This document shows, piece by piece, positions 46,027-55,476 of a stretch of 64,000 nucleotides of DNA. The DNA comes from Candidatus Methanomethylophilaceae archaeon (GTDB taxonomy: Archaea; Thermoplasmatota; Thermoplasmata; Methanomassiliicoccales; Methanomethylophilaceae). How positions within the stretch are numbered: the first letter of the stretch is position 1; each line of letters begins with the position of its first letter. The translations under genes were made by a program, and so were the position numbers. The notes under the pieces were generated by a model. That model was given only the letters and a program-made list of their open reading frames with translations. It did no database searches and was not told where the DNA came from. The stretch is from the NCBI GenBank assembly GCA_017519045.1, contig JAFWTC010000022.1, positions 1 to 64,000 of the forward strand, in the 5' to 3' direction.

Positions 46027-47013
46027 TCAGTCCCAGGAGCCGTCCGATGGCTTGTTCTTGTGGAATCTGAGCGTGCCGCGGTCGCCGGCGGCCATCGCTA
46101 CCAGCTCGGCTATGTGGACGGCGGGGACGCCCCCATCGCGGCCTTCGTACCTCACGAGGCACATCGGGCAGCCCACGACCGCGACGTCCGCCTTCGAGCA
46201 TTCGGCCTCGCGCTCGTCCATGAGGGCCTCGGACACGGGCGAGTACTTCCCGCAGCATCCCATGGACGTGTTCACGACCTCGCATCCCAGGGCCTCCACG
46301 ATCGCCCTCATCTCGCCTTTGAACTCCATCGCGGAGCATCCGGGCTCTATCGCCACCTTCGGAGGATCATCGAAGCGGGGGAGCTTGTCCAGCTTCTCGG
46401 CGAGGAACGGGATCACGTGCACCGCGTCCACTCCCGACTCCGTCAGCTCCTCGCTGCATCCTGCGCACAGGGTCACCAGGTCCTTTCCTCCGGCCCTCTC
46501 GCCCATGCCGCTCTTGTATCCGTACCGTTCGTGATCGGACATCTCGCGGAACTGGAGGGGATGCATGCAGCACGTGTTGCCAGGAAGCTCGGCGCACTTG
46601 ACGCCTGCCGCCTTCATGCATGCCGCGGCGGCGTATTCGACGTACGGGACCTTGCACTTCACGACGCATCCGGGCATGATGTAGGTGTCGTCGCCCGTCC
46701 ATTCCGGCACCAGCCCGCTTCCAGGCGGATCCGGCAGCGGCATGGCGTATCCCGTATCGCGGAAGTCCCTGGAGACATGGACCCCTTTCGCCAGACACAG
46801 CAGGTCCTGCATGACCCTGAACGGGTCGCTCCTTCTGCATGCTCTCGAGCAGTTCCCGCACGTTATGCATTGGAGGATGGCGTCGTCGTTGCCTATCATG
46901 ATCTCCATGGGGTCGCAGCCGCCATGCTTAAAGGACGGACAGACTTTGGAGCATTTCCCGCAGCCTATGCACCTTCTGCGGAGGGCGTCGATCTCTTCCC
47001 GGAGGGGGTCCAT
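46027..47013 (-). CDS. 4Fe-4S ferredoxin / CCG-domain oxidoreductase (HdrD-like)
   Basis: A 328-residue protein. Two 4Fe-4S motifs (CIGCGKCSKVCP and CITCGNCSRAC, residues about 15-60) are followed by two CCG domains (CCMHP...CAGCSEE and CCGKYSP...CPMCLVR), the layout of HdrD-like or GlcF-like electron-transfer proteins. It may serve a flavin dehydrogenase such as GlcD; no partner gene adjoins it. Divergent from nikR; a TTAATAA dyad lies between them. Confidence 0.87.
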   Translation of the reverse strand: MDPLREEIDALRRRCIGCGKCSKVCPSFKHGGCDPMEIMIGNDDAILQCITCGNCSRACRRSDPFRVMQDLLCLAKGVHVSRDFRDTGYAMPLPDPPGSGLVPEWTGDDTYIMPGCVVKCKVPYVEYAAAACMKAAGVKCAELPGNTCCMHPLQFREMSDHERYGYKSGMGERAGGKDLVTLCAGCSEELTESGVDAVHVIPFLAEKLDKLPRFDDPPKVAIEPGCSAMEFKGEMRAIVEALGCEVVNTSMGCCGKYSPVSEALMDEREAECSKADVAVVGCPMCLVRYEGRDGGVPAVHIAELVAMAAGDRGTLRFHKNKPSDGSWD

Positions 47014-47057
47014 GCCTCGGCATCCGCGAGACCGTATAAAGGCGTGGCGAGGGATGG

Positions 47058-47086
47058 TTAATAATCAATTAGCAAAATGTTATTAA
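47058..47086. promoter_or_regulatory. TTAATAA-N15-TTATTAA dyad, candidate NikR operator
   Basis: TTAATAA (47058-47064) and its perfect complement TTATTAA (47080-47086) are separated by 15 bases, in the divergent promoter between the CCG protein and NikR. NikR binds inverted half-sites separated by about 15-16 bases. Confidence 0.55.
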
Positions 47087-47096
47087 TTGACGAGGC

Positions 47097-47492
47097 ATGA
47101 CCGGGGCCATGGGCATAACGAGCGTGTCTCTTCCGGAGGAGAGCCTCAAGGATCTGGCGAGGATAGAGGAGGCGTACGGGCTCCGCGGGAGATCCGAGGC
47201 GGTCCGCGCATCCATTTCCGCGGCCATCGCGGAGATAAAGGAGGCTGAGGACCTCCAGGGCGCCGTGGAAGGCGTCCTGGTGATAGTCCGCAGGAACCAT
47301 GACGACCCCTGGATGATCCGTCTCCAGGCTCGCTATGAACAGGCTATAAAGACGCAGATGCATTCCCATCTGAGGGATCGCAAGTGCCTCGAGGTAATGG
47401 TCCTGTCATGCGACGCTTCGGATTTGTCTTCCATGATGCGCGACATAAGGTCCGAAGGCAAGGCCGATTATGTCAAGTTCGTCCGTAGCCGA
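47097..47492 (+). CDS. nikR: nickel-responsive regulator NikR
   Basis: A 131-residue NikR. An N-terminal ribbon-helix-helix (ITSVSLPEESLKDLARIEEAYGLRGRSEAVRASI) is followed by an ACT-like metal domain with the nickel ligands His in RRNHDDP and His-Ser-His...Cys in MHSHLRDRKCLEV. It represses nickel uptake when nickel is abundant. The first in-frame CGA is 47490-47492, after YVKFVRS; the conventional stop at 47541 adds 16 residues. Starts 47097 and 47109 are both possible. Confidence 0.88.
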
Positions 47493-47574
47493 CGGCTGTG
47501 GCAGCATGGATGGAAATGCCTGCCTACACATCTTTATCTATGAGTAAAGCAATGGTCGTGCCAGAAGGGATTAT

Positions 47575-49446
47575 ATGAGTAACGGCTCACAAGGGGATGA
47601 AGGTGGCCGCTTAAAGAGTAAGATAGTGAACTTGTTTGGCGGCAAGCATGCCGGAGGCAACAATATCCTGGGTGGGGTCATGAGGATCGGAGGCGTGAAG
47701 AACAGCCTCCCGGCTCGTGAGTTGGATTCCTCCCAGTACGATATCGTTGGCAACGACGGCGCCGAGGTGTTTCTCAGCAAGGATGTTGTGCCTTACACCG
47801 AGGTCATATATAACAGAAAATGCGAGCTCGATCGCGACGAAGGCTACACCAAGGTCAGTTCGTCCTCCAACCGCAAAGGCGGCGAGAGCAAGAAGGTCAC
47901 CGGCAGGACGATAGTCCAGGAGGATGGCGCCGGGACGGCTTCGGACGTTTTAGCCAAAGATCCCGGAGCATCGTCGGACGCGGTGTCCATCCGCATGGAG
48001 GACATCGCCCCGATGGTTGCGGACGATGCGTTAACGGAAGAAGCGACTCCGAAGGGTCCTTCGGACAGGCAGACCCGCGCCGAGATGTTCGGGGACGAGA
48101 CGCCTGAGGAAGAACCAGAGGCCGTGTCCGACGTTCCGGACGCTCCCATAATAGAGACGTCGTCCGACGTCGTGGTCTACGTCCCGGCGAAATCCACCGG
48201 TCTAAGGTGCGTCGATCCGCTTCCGGTCTCGAAGGCCATGGCGGATGAAGCCCCGGCGGAGGGTTCGGAGGACATCGTCGACGGTTCCGATTCGTTGTTC
48301 GTGATATCCGAACCCGTTCCGGATTCGGGCACGGTCACCTCTGATGATACGGCCGGAGACGTTCCGGCAGCGGCCGATAAGGTCGCAGTGGATGCGCCTG
48401 CCGTTGAATCCACTGTCGAGGATGCCCCCGAGGAGGTTCCGGCGCAGGTCGTCGAAGTTGCTGCGGAAACAGTCCCTGACGAGGTCACTGCGAATAAGAA
48501 CGTCGTTGGCGAGAAGCTTGCGGTCGAAGACGTCGTAAAAGAGATTCCTGCCGATACAGCGGAGGAATCAGAGACTACGGATCAGGATTACGTCAAAGAC
48601 GTCATGAAGGAAATGACGGACGAGAAGTCTCTGGAGCAAGAGGCCGCGCTCATTGCCGCGATAGGCGACGTCATCAGCACCAGCCACAATGAGGATGCAG
48701 TCGTGAACAGCGAGGACAGCGTTCCCATCAAGATGGATGCAGTTCCCGTCCCTGACACGGCGCCCACTTCTGTGGAGTCGACGACCGTCGAGCCTGATTC
48801 GACCGTGGCCGCCGGTTCCGAAGTCTGTGCTGAAGAGAAGATCAAGCCTTTGATCAAAGGGGTCGAAGTCGATGATTACGTTCCGTGCGCCAACAGGTCC
48901 GATGTCACCAAGGCTGTCGTTCCTGGGAAGGAAACGATCATTCCCACCTCCGCCACCGTCAGCTGGGACAGCCTCAGCGGTATGTCCGATCCTGTGTTCA
49001 CCAACCGTCGCCGCAGGGGGATGTCATATAAGGACGGGACTTTGGTGAGTTCCGAAGTGAAGGGCCCCTTGGACGACTTCGACAAGAGTCAGGCCGAGCG
49101 TGTCAGAAGGGCCACCGCGACGATTACCCGCACGGAGAAGAAGGCTGTCGAGGAGAAGAAGGAGCCGAAGATCTCAGAGCTGGTCCGTCCGTCCGCCCGC
49201 AAACCTATCATGGCTCCTCTTGAGATCAAGGACGAGGTCGTGGATGTAATGCGTCTGGCGGTTCCCAACATAGTCTCCGAGGAGTTCGGGGCGGAGGACC
49301 TGTCGGAGGCGCCAGACGACGGAATCGAGGCGCTTTGCGCCCAGGCCCTGAGCAACGTCTGCGCGGTTCCCTCTGACGGATGTCCGGCGGTGTTCTCCTT
49401 CGGAGGCTCAGAGTCCGCGTTCGGCGGCATAAGATTCCTCTTCTGA
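47575..49446 (+). CDS. acidic low-complexity protein of unknown function
   Basis: A 623-residue protein I do not recognise. The first 100 residues include MSNGSQGDEGGRLKSKI and a Gly-rich stretch; residues about 120-420 are rich in Glu, Asp, Val, Pro and Ala with no hydrophobic segment, typical of intrinsically disordered protein. The last 200 residues are more ordered, with a basic Arg-rich part (TNRRRRGMSYKDG) and an acidic C-terminus ending RFLF. Codon use is less C/G-biased than in neighbours. Start ATG 47575 lies in AT-rich sequence. It ends with TGA and a terminator hairpin. Confidence 0.75.
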   Translation: MSNGSQGDEGGRLKSKIVNLFGGKHAGGNNILGGVMRIGGVKNSLPARELDSSQYDIVGNDGAEVFLSKDVVPYTEVIYNRKCELDRDEGYTKVSSSSNRKGGESKKVTGRTIVQEDGAGTASDVLAKDPGASSDAVSIRMEDIAPMVADDALTEEATPKGPSDRQTRAEMFGDETPEEEPEAVSDVPDAPIIETSSDVVVYVPAKSTGLRCVDPLPVSKAMADEAPAEGSEDIVDGSDSLFVISEPVPDSGTVTSDDTAGDVPAAADKVAVDAPAVESTVEDAPEEVPAQVVEVAAETVPDEVTANKNVVGEKLAVEDVVKEIPADTAEESETTDQDYVKDVMKEMTDEKSLEQEAALIAAIGDVISTSHNEDAVVNSEDSVPIKMDAVPVPDTAPTSVESTTVEPDSTVAAGSEVCAEEKIKPLIKGVEVDDYVPCANRSDVTKAVVPGKETIIPTSATVSWDSLSGMSDPVFTNRRRRGMSYKDGTLVSSEVKGPLDDFDKSQAERVRRATATITRTEKKAVEEKKEPKISELVRPSARKPIMAPLEIKDEVVDVMRLAVPNIVSEEFGAEDLSEAPDDGIEALCAQALSNVCAVPSDGCPAVFSFGGSESAFGGIRFLF

Positions 49447-49460
49447 TCCCTTTGAAACCC

Positions 49461-49495
49461 GAGCGGGACGTCATGTCCCGCCTTCTCCTTTTTCT
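49461..49495 (+). terminator. terminator after acidic protein gene
   Basis: GGCGGGACATGACGTCCCGC-type hairpin followed by TCTCCTTTTTCTTCC. Confidence 0.5.
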
Positions 49496-49537
49496 TCCTT
49501 GCGATAGTGTTTTTTAAGAGAATAGGCTACGAGTGGC

Positions 49538-50833
49538 ATGGAGTTCGTGCTGCAGCTGCTGCTTACCATGGCGGTGCTCTTCGTGGCCTCACGCATAGGG
49601 TCCATCGTAGTGAGCAGATTCGGTCTGCCTGGACTGATAGGCGAGATCGTGATGGGAATCGTCATCGCCAACATAACGATAGGCGATTGGTCCCTGTTCT
49701 CGTTCTTGGACATAACCATTCCCGGTCCCGGCCAGGAGTTTTCCGAAGGCAGTCACGTTTACACCGTGATCAGGGTGTTCGCAGAGCTCGGAGTGATATT
49801 CCTTCTGTTCACCGTGGGTTTGGAGACCAACGTCAAGGACCTTTTAGGTTCAGGCAAGGCGGCGCTATTGGCCGCAGTGCTTGGAGTGGTGCTCCCCTTC
49901 ATCGCAGGGCTCGCCATAATCATGGCCTCCGACGGCGAGATGAGCCACGCCCTGTTCATGGGAGCGGCGATGGTTGCGACGTCCGTGGGGATAACGGCCC
50001 GCATCATCAAGGACATGAAGCTCATGGACACCCGCGAGGCCCGCATAATAATAGCCGCCGCGGTGATAGACGACGTGCTGGGAATGATCGTCCTGGCCAT
50101 AGTCAAGGGCGTGGCCGATTCCGGGGAGGTGTCCATAGTTGACATCGCCTCCATCACGCTTCAGGCCGTCGCCTTCGTCATCGCCGTGATACTGGTCTGC
50201 AAGTACCTGATCCCCCGCATCTATGCCTTCTTCCAGAAGAGGCACGACGCGGCTGTCAACGCCGGGAAGGTCCCCCATTCCTCCAACAAGCTCGTCCTTG
50301 CGATCATCGTCTGCCTGCTCATGGCTGCGTTCGCCGAGTACATCGGACTGGCCGCGATCATCGGGTCGTTCCTTGCAGGCATGCTCTTCGCGGAGCATGC
50401 GTGGGAGTGGGACCTTGAGCGCAAGATGGAGTCGATCACCACCTTCTTCATCTCGTTCTTCTTCCTCAACGTCGGGTTCCAGGTGGACATTTCCACTCTG
50501 ACGGACGGGTACATCATCGTTCTGACCCTGATCATCATCGTGGTCGCATTGGTGACCAAGTTCATCGGATGCGGATTCGGAGCCAAGATGGGGGACAAGA
50601 GCCTGGACAAAGCCGGAAGGAACATCATAGGGGTCGGAATGATGCCCAGGGGAGAGGTCGGAATAATCGTGGCTTCGATAGGGCTGTCGTCCGGAGCCAT
50701 GTCCCCGGATCTTTACGCCGTGGTTGTTCTGATGTCCGTCATGACCACCATAATAGCTCCTCCGATACTCTCCAAGCTCTTCAGGAAGAAGTACAAGGAG
50801 GAGTACGTAATCCTCGGAGAAGACAGGATATGA
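49538..50833 (+). CDS. CPA2-family cation:proton antiporter
   Basis: A 431-residue antiporter with 12-13 transmembrane helices and the Na+/H+ exchanger-2 motifs FLLFTVGLETNVKDLLGSG and GAAMVATSVGITARI, DDVLGMIVLA in the ion-binding helix. It likely exchanges Na+ or K+ for H+. No regulatory domain follows. Start ATG 49538. It ends with TGA. It is distinct from the larger antiporter at 16227. Confidence 0.88.
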   Translation: MEFVLQLLLTMAVLFVASRIGSIVVSRFGLPGLIGEIVMGIVIANITIGDWSLFSFLDITIPGPGQEFSEGSHVYTVIRVFAELGVIFLLFTVGLETNVKDLLGSGKAALLAAVLGVVLPFIAGLAIIMASDGEMSHALFMGAAMVATSVGITARIIKDMKLMDTREARIIIAAAVIDDVLGMIVLAIVKGVADSGEVSIVDIASITLQAVAFVIAVILVCKYLIPRIYAFFQKRHDAAVNAGKVPHSSNKLVLAIIVCLLMAAFAEYIGLAAIIGSFLAGMLFAEHAWEWDLERKMESITTFFISFFFLNVGFQVDISTLTDGYIIVLTLIIIVVALVTKFIGCGFGAKMGDKSLDKAGRNIIGVGMMPRGEVGIIVASIGLSSGAMSPDLYAVVVLMSVMTTIIAPPILSKLFRKKYKEEYVILGEDRI

Positions 50834-50837
50834 AACC

Positions 50838-50862
50838 ATGGGCCGGGCATCGGCCCTTTCCC
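50838..50862 (+). terminator. terminator after antiporter gene
   Basis: GGGCCGGGCATCGGCCC hairpin then TTTCCCTATTT. Confidence 0.45.
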
Positions 50863-50979
50863 TATTTGGTTTCGATATGTTGCTATGGGCTTCCAGCATT
50901 CGCTCGAATCGTTGCAGATACCAAGGCAGGATATCGGGTTTGAAAAAGGAGATTCCGGCCGAAGCCGGAGATCCAGCTC

Positions 50980-51144
50980 TCAGAGCGGGAACAGGGTGTT
51001 GGCGAGCAGGACCACGACGACGACAGCTATGGCTATCCCGATGACGGTCCTGGGGCTTATCTTGATTCCCTTGTCATCCTCCGTGTCGAAGTACCTCATG
51101 AGGCCTGCGGAGGACTGGAATCCCGTGTCGTTTTTCTTTGCCAT
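50980..51144 (-). CDS. secG: Sec61-beta / SecG preprotein translocase subunit
   Basis: A 54-residue archaeal Sec61-beta: MAKKNDTGFQSSAGLMRYFDTEDDKG, then the single transmembrane helix VIGIAIAVVVVVLLANTLF. Start ATG 51144; an upstream in-frame extension has no similarity. It forms part of the SecYE translocon. It ends with TGA. Confidence 0.88.
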   Translation of the reverse strand: MAKKNDTGFQSSAGLMRYFDTEDDKGIKISPRTVIGIAIAVVVVVLLANTLFPL

Positions 51145-51233
51145 GGAACCGCATTCGGGGATGCTTATATAATCTTTTTTCGGGGGAACGAAGATCGATT
51201 CCTGCTCGGTCCAAGCTCCGTACACCGAAAACG

Positions 51234-51244
51234 TCTTTTATAAG
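51234..51244 (+). promoter_or_regulatory. TATA box of lysS
   Basis: CTTTTATAAG centred about 28 bases before ATG 51269, supporting that start and a leaderless mRNA rather than the ATG at 51251. Confidence 0.5.
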
Positions 51245-51268
51245 AGATAGATGAACGCCTTGATTAGA

Positions 51269-52813
51269 ATGCACTGGGCAGATGTTGTGGCGCAGGAAAT
51301 AATCGACAATTACGATCATCCGCTGATAGCGACCGGCATCAGCCCTACCGGCATCATACACGTCGGGAGCCTGAGGGAGGCCATCACCGGGGAGTCGGTC
51401 CGCAGCGCCGTCGAGTCCAAAGGCAAGGAGGCCAGGCTCATCTACCTCATCGACTCCTTCGATCCCCTCAGGAGAAGGTACGACTTCCTTCCGGAGGAGT
51501 TCGAGAAGTACGTCGGCAAGCCCATCTCCAGGATCCCTTGCCCGTGCGGCAAGCACAGGAACTACGCCCATCACTTCGTCCAGCCCTTCCTGGACGCCGT
51601 CAAGTCCCTGGACGTCAACTGCGAGATCATATGGACCCATGAGCTGTATGCAGCCGGGATGTTCACCGAGTGCATCGACAAGGCGTTCACCAAGAGGGAG
51701 GAGGTAATCAGGATACTCCACGAGGTCACCGGCAAGGAGGCCAAATCCGACTACGCCCCGTTCAATCCCGTCTGCGAGAACTGCGGAAGGTTCGCCAACC
51801 CGGTCTTCGACACCTACGAGTTCCCCTTCGTGGAGTATGACTGCCCCTGCGGCCATCACGGGACCTGCGACATCAGGTCCGGGGAGGGAAAGCTCACATG
51901 GAGGCTGGAGTGGCCGGCCAAGTGGACGATATTCGGCACCTCCGCCGAGCCCTTCGGCAAGGACCATGCCGCCGCAGGCGGATCCTACGACTCCGGAAAG
52001 AGGATAGTCTCCGAAATCTACGGCGGGAAGGCCCCGATACCGATCCCTTACGAGTTCGTCCAGCTGAAAGGCGTCGGTCAGATGCACAAGTCGCTGGGAT
52101 GCCCCGTCACCGGCCTGGACGCCATCAACATGACTCCTCCGGAGGTCTTGAACTACATGTTCCTGAGGGTCATGCCCTCCAAGACCATCGACTACGATTC
52201 CGGCCTTGGCATCTTGGACATGGCGGACGAGTACGACAGGATGGAGGCCAAGTACTTCTCCGGGTCATGGACGGAGTCAGAGGAGAACTCCATCGACGCG
52301 TACGTCATCGCCCAGCACAACCACGTGCCCAAGTCCCTGCCCCTTCAGATACCCTATAGGCACCTGGTCAGCATCGTGCAGATGGCGTCCAATTTCAAGG
52401 AGGTCCTGGAAGTCCTATCGAGGACCGTCGACCTCTCCAAAGCCACCGACGAGGATCTCCACAGGCTCGCCCGCAGGTGCGAGTGCGTCAGATACTGGCT
52501 CAACGGGTTCGCCCCCGACAGCGTCAAGTTCTCCGTCCTCCAGTCCATTCCGGACACGATGCAGCTCTCCATCACGGAGAAGGTGTTCTTCCAGGCTCTC
52601 GTCAGGAGGATGAACGACTGCTCCTGGGACGCCGATGAGATCAACGGCATCGTGGCCCAGATAGCTAAGGAGAACCCTATCGGATCCAAGGGCGCATACA
52701 AGGCCCTGTATAAGATCTTCATAGGGAAGGAGGCCGGACCCAGGCTCGGATTCTTCCTCTCCAGCATGGACAAGAAGTTCGTCATAAACAGGCTGGTCCA
52801 GGCCAGCGTTTGA
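51269..52813 (+). CDS. lysS: lysyl-tRNA synthetase, class I
   Basis: A 514-residue class I LysRS, the archaeal form. The HIGH-like motif is TGISPTGIIHVGSLREA (residues about 22-38), the KMSKS-like motif is GQMHKSLG near residue 270, and the CENCGR...CPCGHHG zinc cluster lies between. Start ATG 51269 gives MHWADVV, the usual family start. It ends with TGA and a terminator. Confidence 0.94.
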   Translation: MHWADVVAQEIIDNYDHPLIATGISPTGIIHVGSLREAITGESVRSAVESKGKEARLIYLIDSFDPLRRRYDFLPEEFEKYVGKPISRIPCPCGKHRNYAHHFVQPFLDAVKSLDVNCEIIWTHELYAAGMFTECIDKAFTKREEVIRILHEVTGKEAKSDYAPFNPVCENCGRFANPVFDTYEFPFVEYDCPCGHHGTCDIRSGEGKLTWRLEWPAKWTIFGTSAEPFGKDHAAAGGSYDSGKRIVSEIYGGKAPIPIPYEFVQLKGVGQMHKSLGCPVTGLDAINMTPPEVLNYMFLRVMPSKTIDYDSGLGILDMADEYDRMEAKYFSGSWTESEENSIDAYVIAQHNHVPKSLPLQIPYRHLVSIVQMASNFKEVLEVLSRTVDLSKATDEDLHRLARRCECVRYWLNGFAPDSVKFSVLQSIPDTMQLSITEKVFFQALVRRMNDCSWDADEINGIVAQIAKENPIGSKGAYKALYKIFIGKEAGPRLGFFLSSMDKKFVINRLVQASV

Positions 52814-52820
52814 ACTTTGC

Positions 52821-52842
52821 GGGGGAGCAATCCCCTGTTTTA
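52821..52842 (+). terminator. terminator of lysS
   Basis: GGGGGAGCAATCCCC followed by TGTTTTAAA, directly after the lysS stop. Confidence 0.55.
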
Positions 52843-52867
52843 AATCATAGTTAGTAGATTGGGCCGC

Positions 52868-53050
52868 ATGCGCCCCATCATAATGTTCGCGGCCATGGCG
52901 CTGGCCGGATTCGTCGTCATGACCATAGCGGCGTGCGATTACATCGCTAACGTGGGCCCGTACGATACCGTGGCGTTCATCGCGGGAGCAGTCGTGACCG
53001 CGGTCGGGTATTACATGACGGTCAAGACAATGAGGGCGGAGAGTGAGCGA
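52868..53050 (+). CDS. small two-helix membrane protein
   Basis: A 60-residue hydrophobic protein with two predicted membrane helices (about 2-22 and 33-53) and a charged C-terminus. Start ATG 52868. The first in-frame CGA is at 53048-53050, 4 bases before the ATG of the HD-domain gene. Conventional reading would run to 53428 over that gene. No function is recognised. Confidence 0.6.
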
Positions 53051-53054
53051 TCGG

Positions 53055-54194
53055 ATGCCAGCGCTGAACGCCGATTTCCTCTCCCTGTTCCTCGAAGCCG
53101 CCAACATGCACCGGTGGAACGACCACATACGTCCGCTAGATCTTACCGAGCTGGACAAGCAGGCGCACAAGGCGGCCATAGCCTGGATCCTCGGAAAGTA
53201 CGAGGAGAGCGCCGGGAACCGCGTGGATTGGAGGAAGATCATCGAGCATACGCTGTTCTCGTTCGTCCAGAGGTCTGTGCTGACCGACCTCAAGCCGCAG
53301 GTGTTCTACAAGATCACTTCAGAGAGGGCAGAGCAGGTCAGCGCATTCGTGATATCCGAGGTGGAGCGCATCGTGCCTGGATTCGAACCGGGCCTGATGT
53401 CCCGTTTCAAGGAGTACCTGGCTTCTGATCTCGATTCGCCGGAGGACGACATCGTCCGCGCCGCGCATTACCTGGCCACCCGTTGGGAATTCGACCTAAT
53501 CTACGAGTCCAACCGTTCGCTGTACGGGATAGACCGCACGCGCAGGGAGATCTCGGAGCAGATCGGCCAGTATATACACCTGGCCGGGGTGAGCGAGATC
53601 CTGACCGCGGGAGGCGCCTTCGACTTCCTTGACCTCGTGGGGCAGCTTCGCTTCCAGCAGCGCTGGGCGAGGACCCCTCGCGTACCCAAGACCACAGTGC
53701 TGGGGCATTCCCTCATGGTGGCCGACTCCGTCTATCTTCGCGACCTCGATGCGGGCGCCGACGACAGGACGGTCTACAACGACTTCTACACCGCCCTCTT
53801 CCACGACCTCCCGGAGGTCTTGACGAAGGACGTGATAAGCCCCATAAAGACGAGCATAGACGGTCTTGCTGACATTCTGGAGGAGTACGAGCACGAGCAG
53901 GTGGAGTCGACGATAATACCGCTTCTGAGACCGGAATGGCATGACGAGTTCCGCTTCATGGTTTTCGATCCGTTCTCCGACAGGAACGACGGGCGTTTCG
54001 GTCCCCGCAACGGATATTCGATAAAGACCTGCGACCTTCTGGCCGCATACATCGAGGCTCTGGTGTCCAGACGCTACGGCATCTCGTCCCAGTCGTTGAA
54101 GGTCGGCGAGAATCAGCTCCGTCAGAAATTGATGGGCAGAAAGGGTTTCGACGTAAAGGGTTTGGTCGAGGCCTTGGACCGCCTCGAGGTCTGA
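53055..54194 (+). CDS. HD-domain phosphohydrolase (YfbR-like)
   Basis: A 379-residue protein with two HD-like parts. The recognisable C-terminal half has GHSLMVADSV and the HD motif ALFHDLPEVLTKDVISPIK (residues about 237-260), as in YfbR-type 5'-deoxynucleotidases and related HD proteins. Metal-dependent nucleotide or phosphoester hydrolysis is likely; the substrate is unknown. Start ATG 53055. It ends with TGA at 54192-54194, adjacent to convergent serS. Confidence 0.82.
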   Translation: MPALNADFLSLFLEAANMHRWNDHIRPLDLTELDKQAHKAAIAWILGKYEESAGNRVDWRKIIEHTLFSFVQRSVLTDLKPQVFYKITSERAEQVSAFVISEVERIVPGFEPGLMSRFKEYLASDLDSPEDDIVRAAHYLATRWEFDLIYESNRSLYGIDRTRREISEQIGQYIHLAGVSEILTAGGAFDFLDLVGQLRFQQRWARTPRVPKTTVLGHSLMVADSVYLRDLDAGADDRTVYNDFYTALFHDLPEVLTKDVISPIKTSIDGLADILEEYEHEQVESTIIPLLRPEWHDEFRFMVFDPFSDRNDGRFGPRNGYSIKTCDLLAAYIEALVSRRYGISSQSLKVGENQLRQKLMGRKGFDVKGLVEALDRLEV

Positions 54195-55466
54195 TCAGCG
54201 TCTGCCGATGGTCTCCTGTCCCCTCATGTAGGGCCTCAGGACCTCGGGGACGGTCACGGTGCCGTCCTTGTTCTGATAGTTCTCCAGGATGGCGACCATG
54301 GTCCTCGGAAGGGCCAGGCCGGACCCGTTGAGGGTGTGGATGAACTCGCTCTTCAGGTGGGGCTCGGGCCTGTACTTTATCCTGGCCCTCCTGGCCTGGA
54401 AGTCCGTGAAGTTGGACACGGACGAGGCCTCGAGCCATGCGTCCTTGCCGGGGGCATAGAGTTCCAGGTCGTAGCATTTGGAGCAGGAGAAGCTCATGTC
54501 CCCGGTGCAGAGGAGCAGGACCCTGTAGGGGAGGTCGAGTCCGTTGATGATGTCCTCGGCGTTCTTCCTGAGCTCCTCCAGCCTCGCATAGGAGTTCTCG
54601 GGGAGAACGAAGTTGACCATCTCCACCTTGTTGAACTCGTGGACCCTGATGATCCCCTTGGTGTCAGCATGCTTGCCGACCTCGCGCCTGAACGAGGGCA
54701 GGTACGCGGTGTAGTATATGGGGAGCTGGGACTTGTCCAGGATCTCGTCCTGGAGGAGGTTCGTCACTGGGACCTCCGCGGTGGGGTTGAGGAACATGTC
54801 GTCCCTCTCGAGGTAGTACATGTCGTCCTTCAGGTTGGGGTACTGCCCGGTGCCTATCACCGCGTTCTTGTTGACCACGACCGGGGGGAATATCTCGGTG
54901 TAGCCCTGGTCCTGGTGCATGTCCAGGAAGTAGTTGACCAGCGCGCGCTCGAGCCTGGCTCCGTCTCCCTTGAGGCAATAGAATCCGCTTCCGGCGACCT
55001 TGGCGCCCCTCTCGAAGTCGATGATGTCCAGGTCCTCGGCGATCTCCCAGTGCTCCTTGGGCTTGAATCCGAAGGTCCTCCTCCTTCCGGCCTCGTAGAC
55101 GACCACGTTGTCGTTCTCGTCCTTTCCGAGGGGGACGGACTCGTGGGGGATGTTCGGGATGTTCAGGACGCAGTCCTGCCTTATCTCTTCGAGCTCCGCC
55201 ATGCGGTCGTCGTTCGCCTTAATCTTCTCGGAGACTTCGCGCATCTCGGCGATCTTGGCATCCTTCTCCGCCCCTTTGGGCATCTTGGAAATCTGCAGGG
55301 AGACCTCGTTCCTGACCTTCCTCAGGCGGTTGTTCTCCCCGGTGAGGCTCCTCCACTCACCGTCTGCGTCCAGGAACCTGTCCAATATGGCGGTGTCCTT
55401 GTTCCTGTTCTGAAGCATCGTCCTGATCATCTCAGGGTTCGACCTTATCACGTTGATGTCGAGCAT
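54195..55466 (-). CDS. serS: seryl-tRNA synthetase
   Basis: A 423-residue SerRS of the common (bacterial/eukaryal-like) form. The N-terminal coiled-coil arm (residues about 25-105) is followed by the class II core with motif 2 FRREVGKHADTKGIIRVHEF and motif 3 near GSGLALPRTMVAILE. The methanogen-specific rare SerRS is not the type seen here. It ends with TGA. Confidence 0.95.
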   Translation of the reverse strand: MLDINVIRSNPEMIRTMLQNRNKDTAILDRFLDADGEWRSLTGENNRLRKVRNEVSLQISKMPKGAEKDAKIAEMREVSEKIKANDDRMAELEEIRQDCVLNIPNIPHESVPLGKDENDNVVVYEAGRRRTFGFKPKEHWEIAEDLDIIDFERGAKVAGSGFYCLKGDGARLERALVNYFLDMHQDQGYTEIFPPVVVNKNAVIGTGQYPNLKDDMYYLERDDMFLNPTAEVPVTNLLQDEILDKSQLPIYYTAYLPSFRREVGKHADTKGIIRVHEFNKVEMVNFVLPENSYARLEELRKNAEDIINGLDLPYRVLLLCTGDMSFSCSKCYDLELYAPGKDAWLEASSVSNFTDFQARRARIKYRPEPHLKSEFIHTLNGSGLALPRTMVAILENYQNKDGTVTVPEVLRPYMRGQETIGRR

Positions 55467-55476
55467 TTGATCACTG

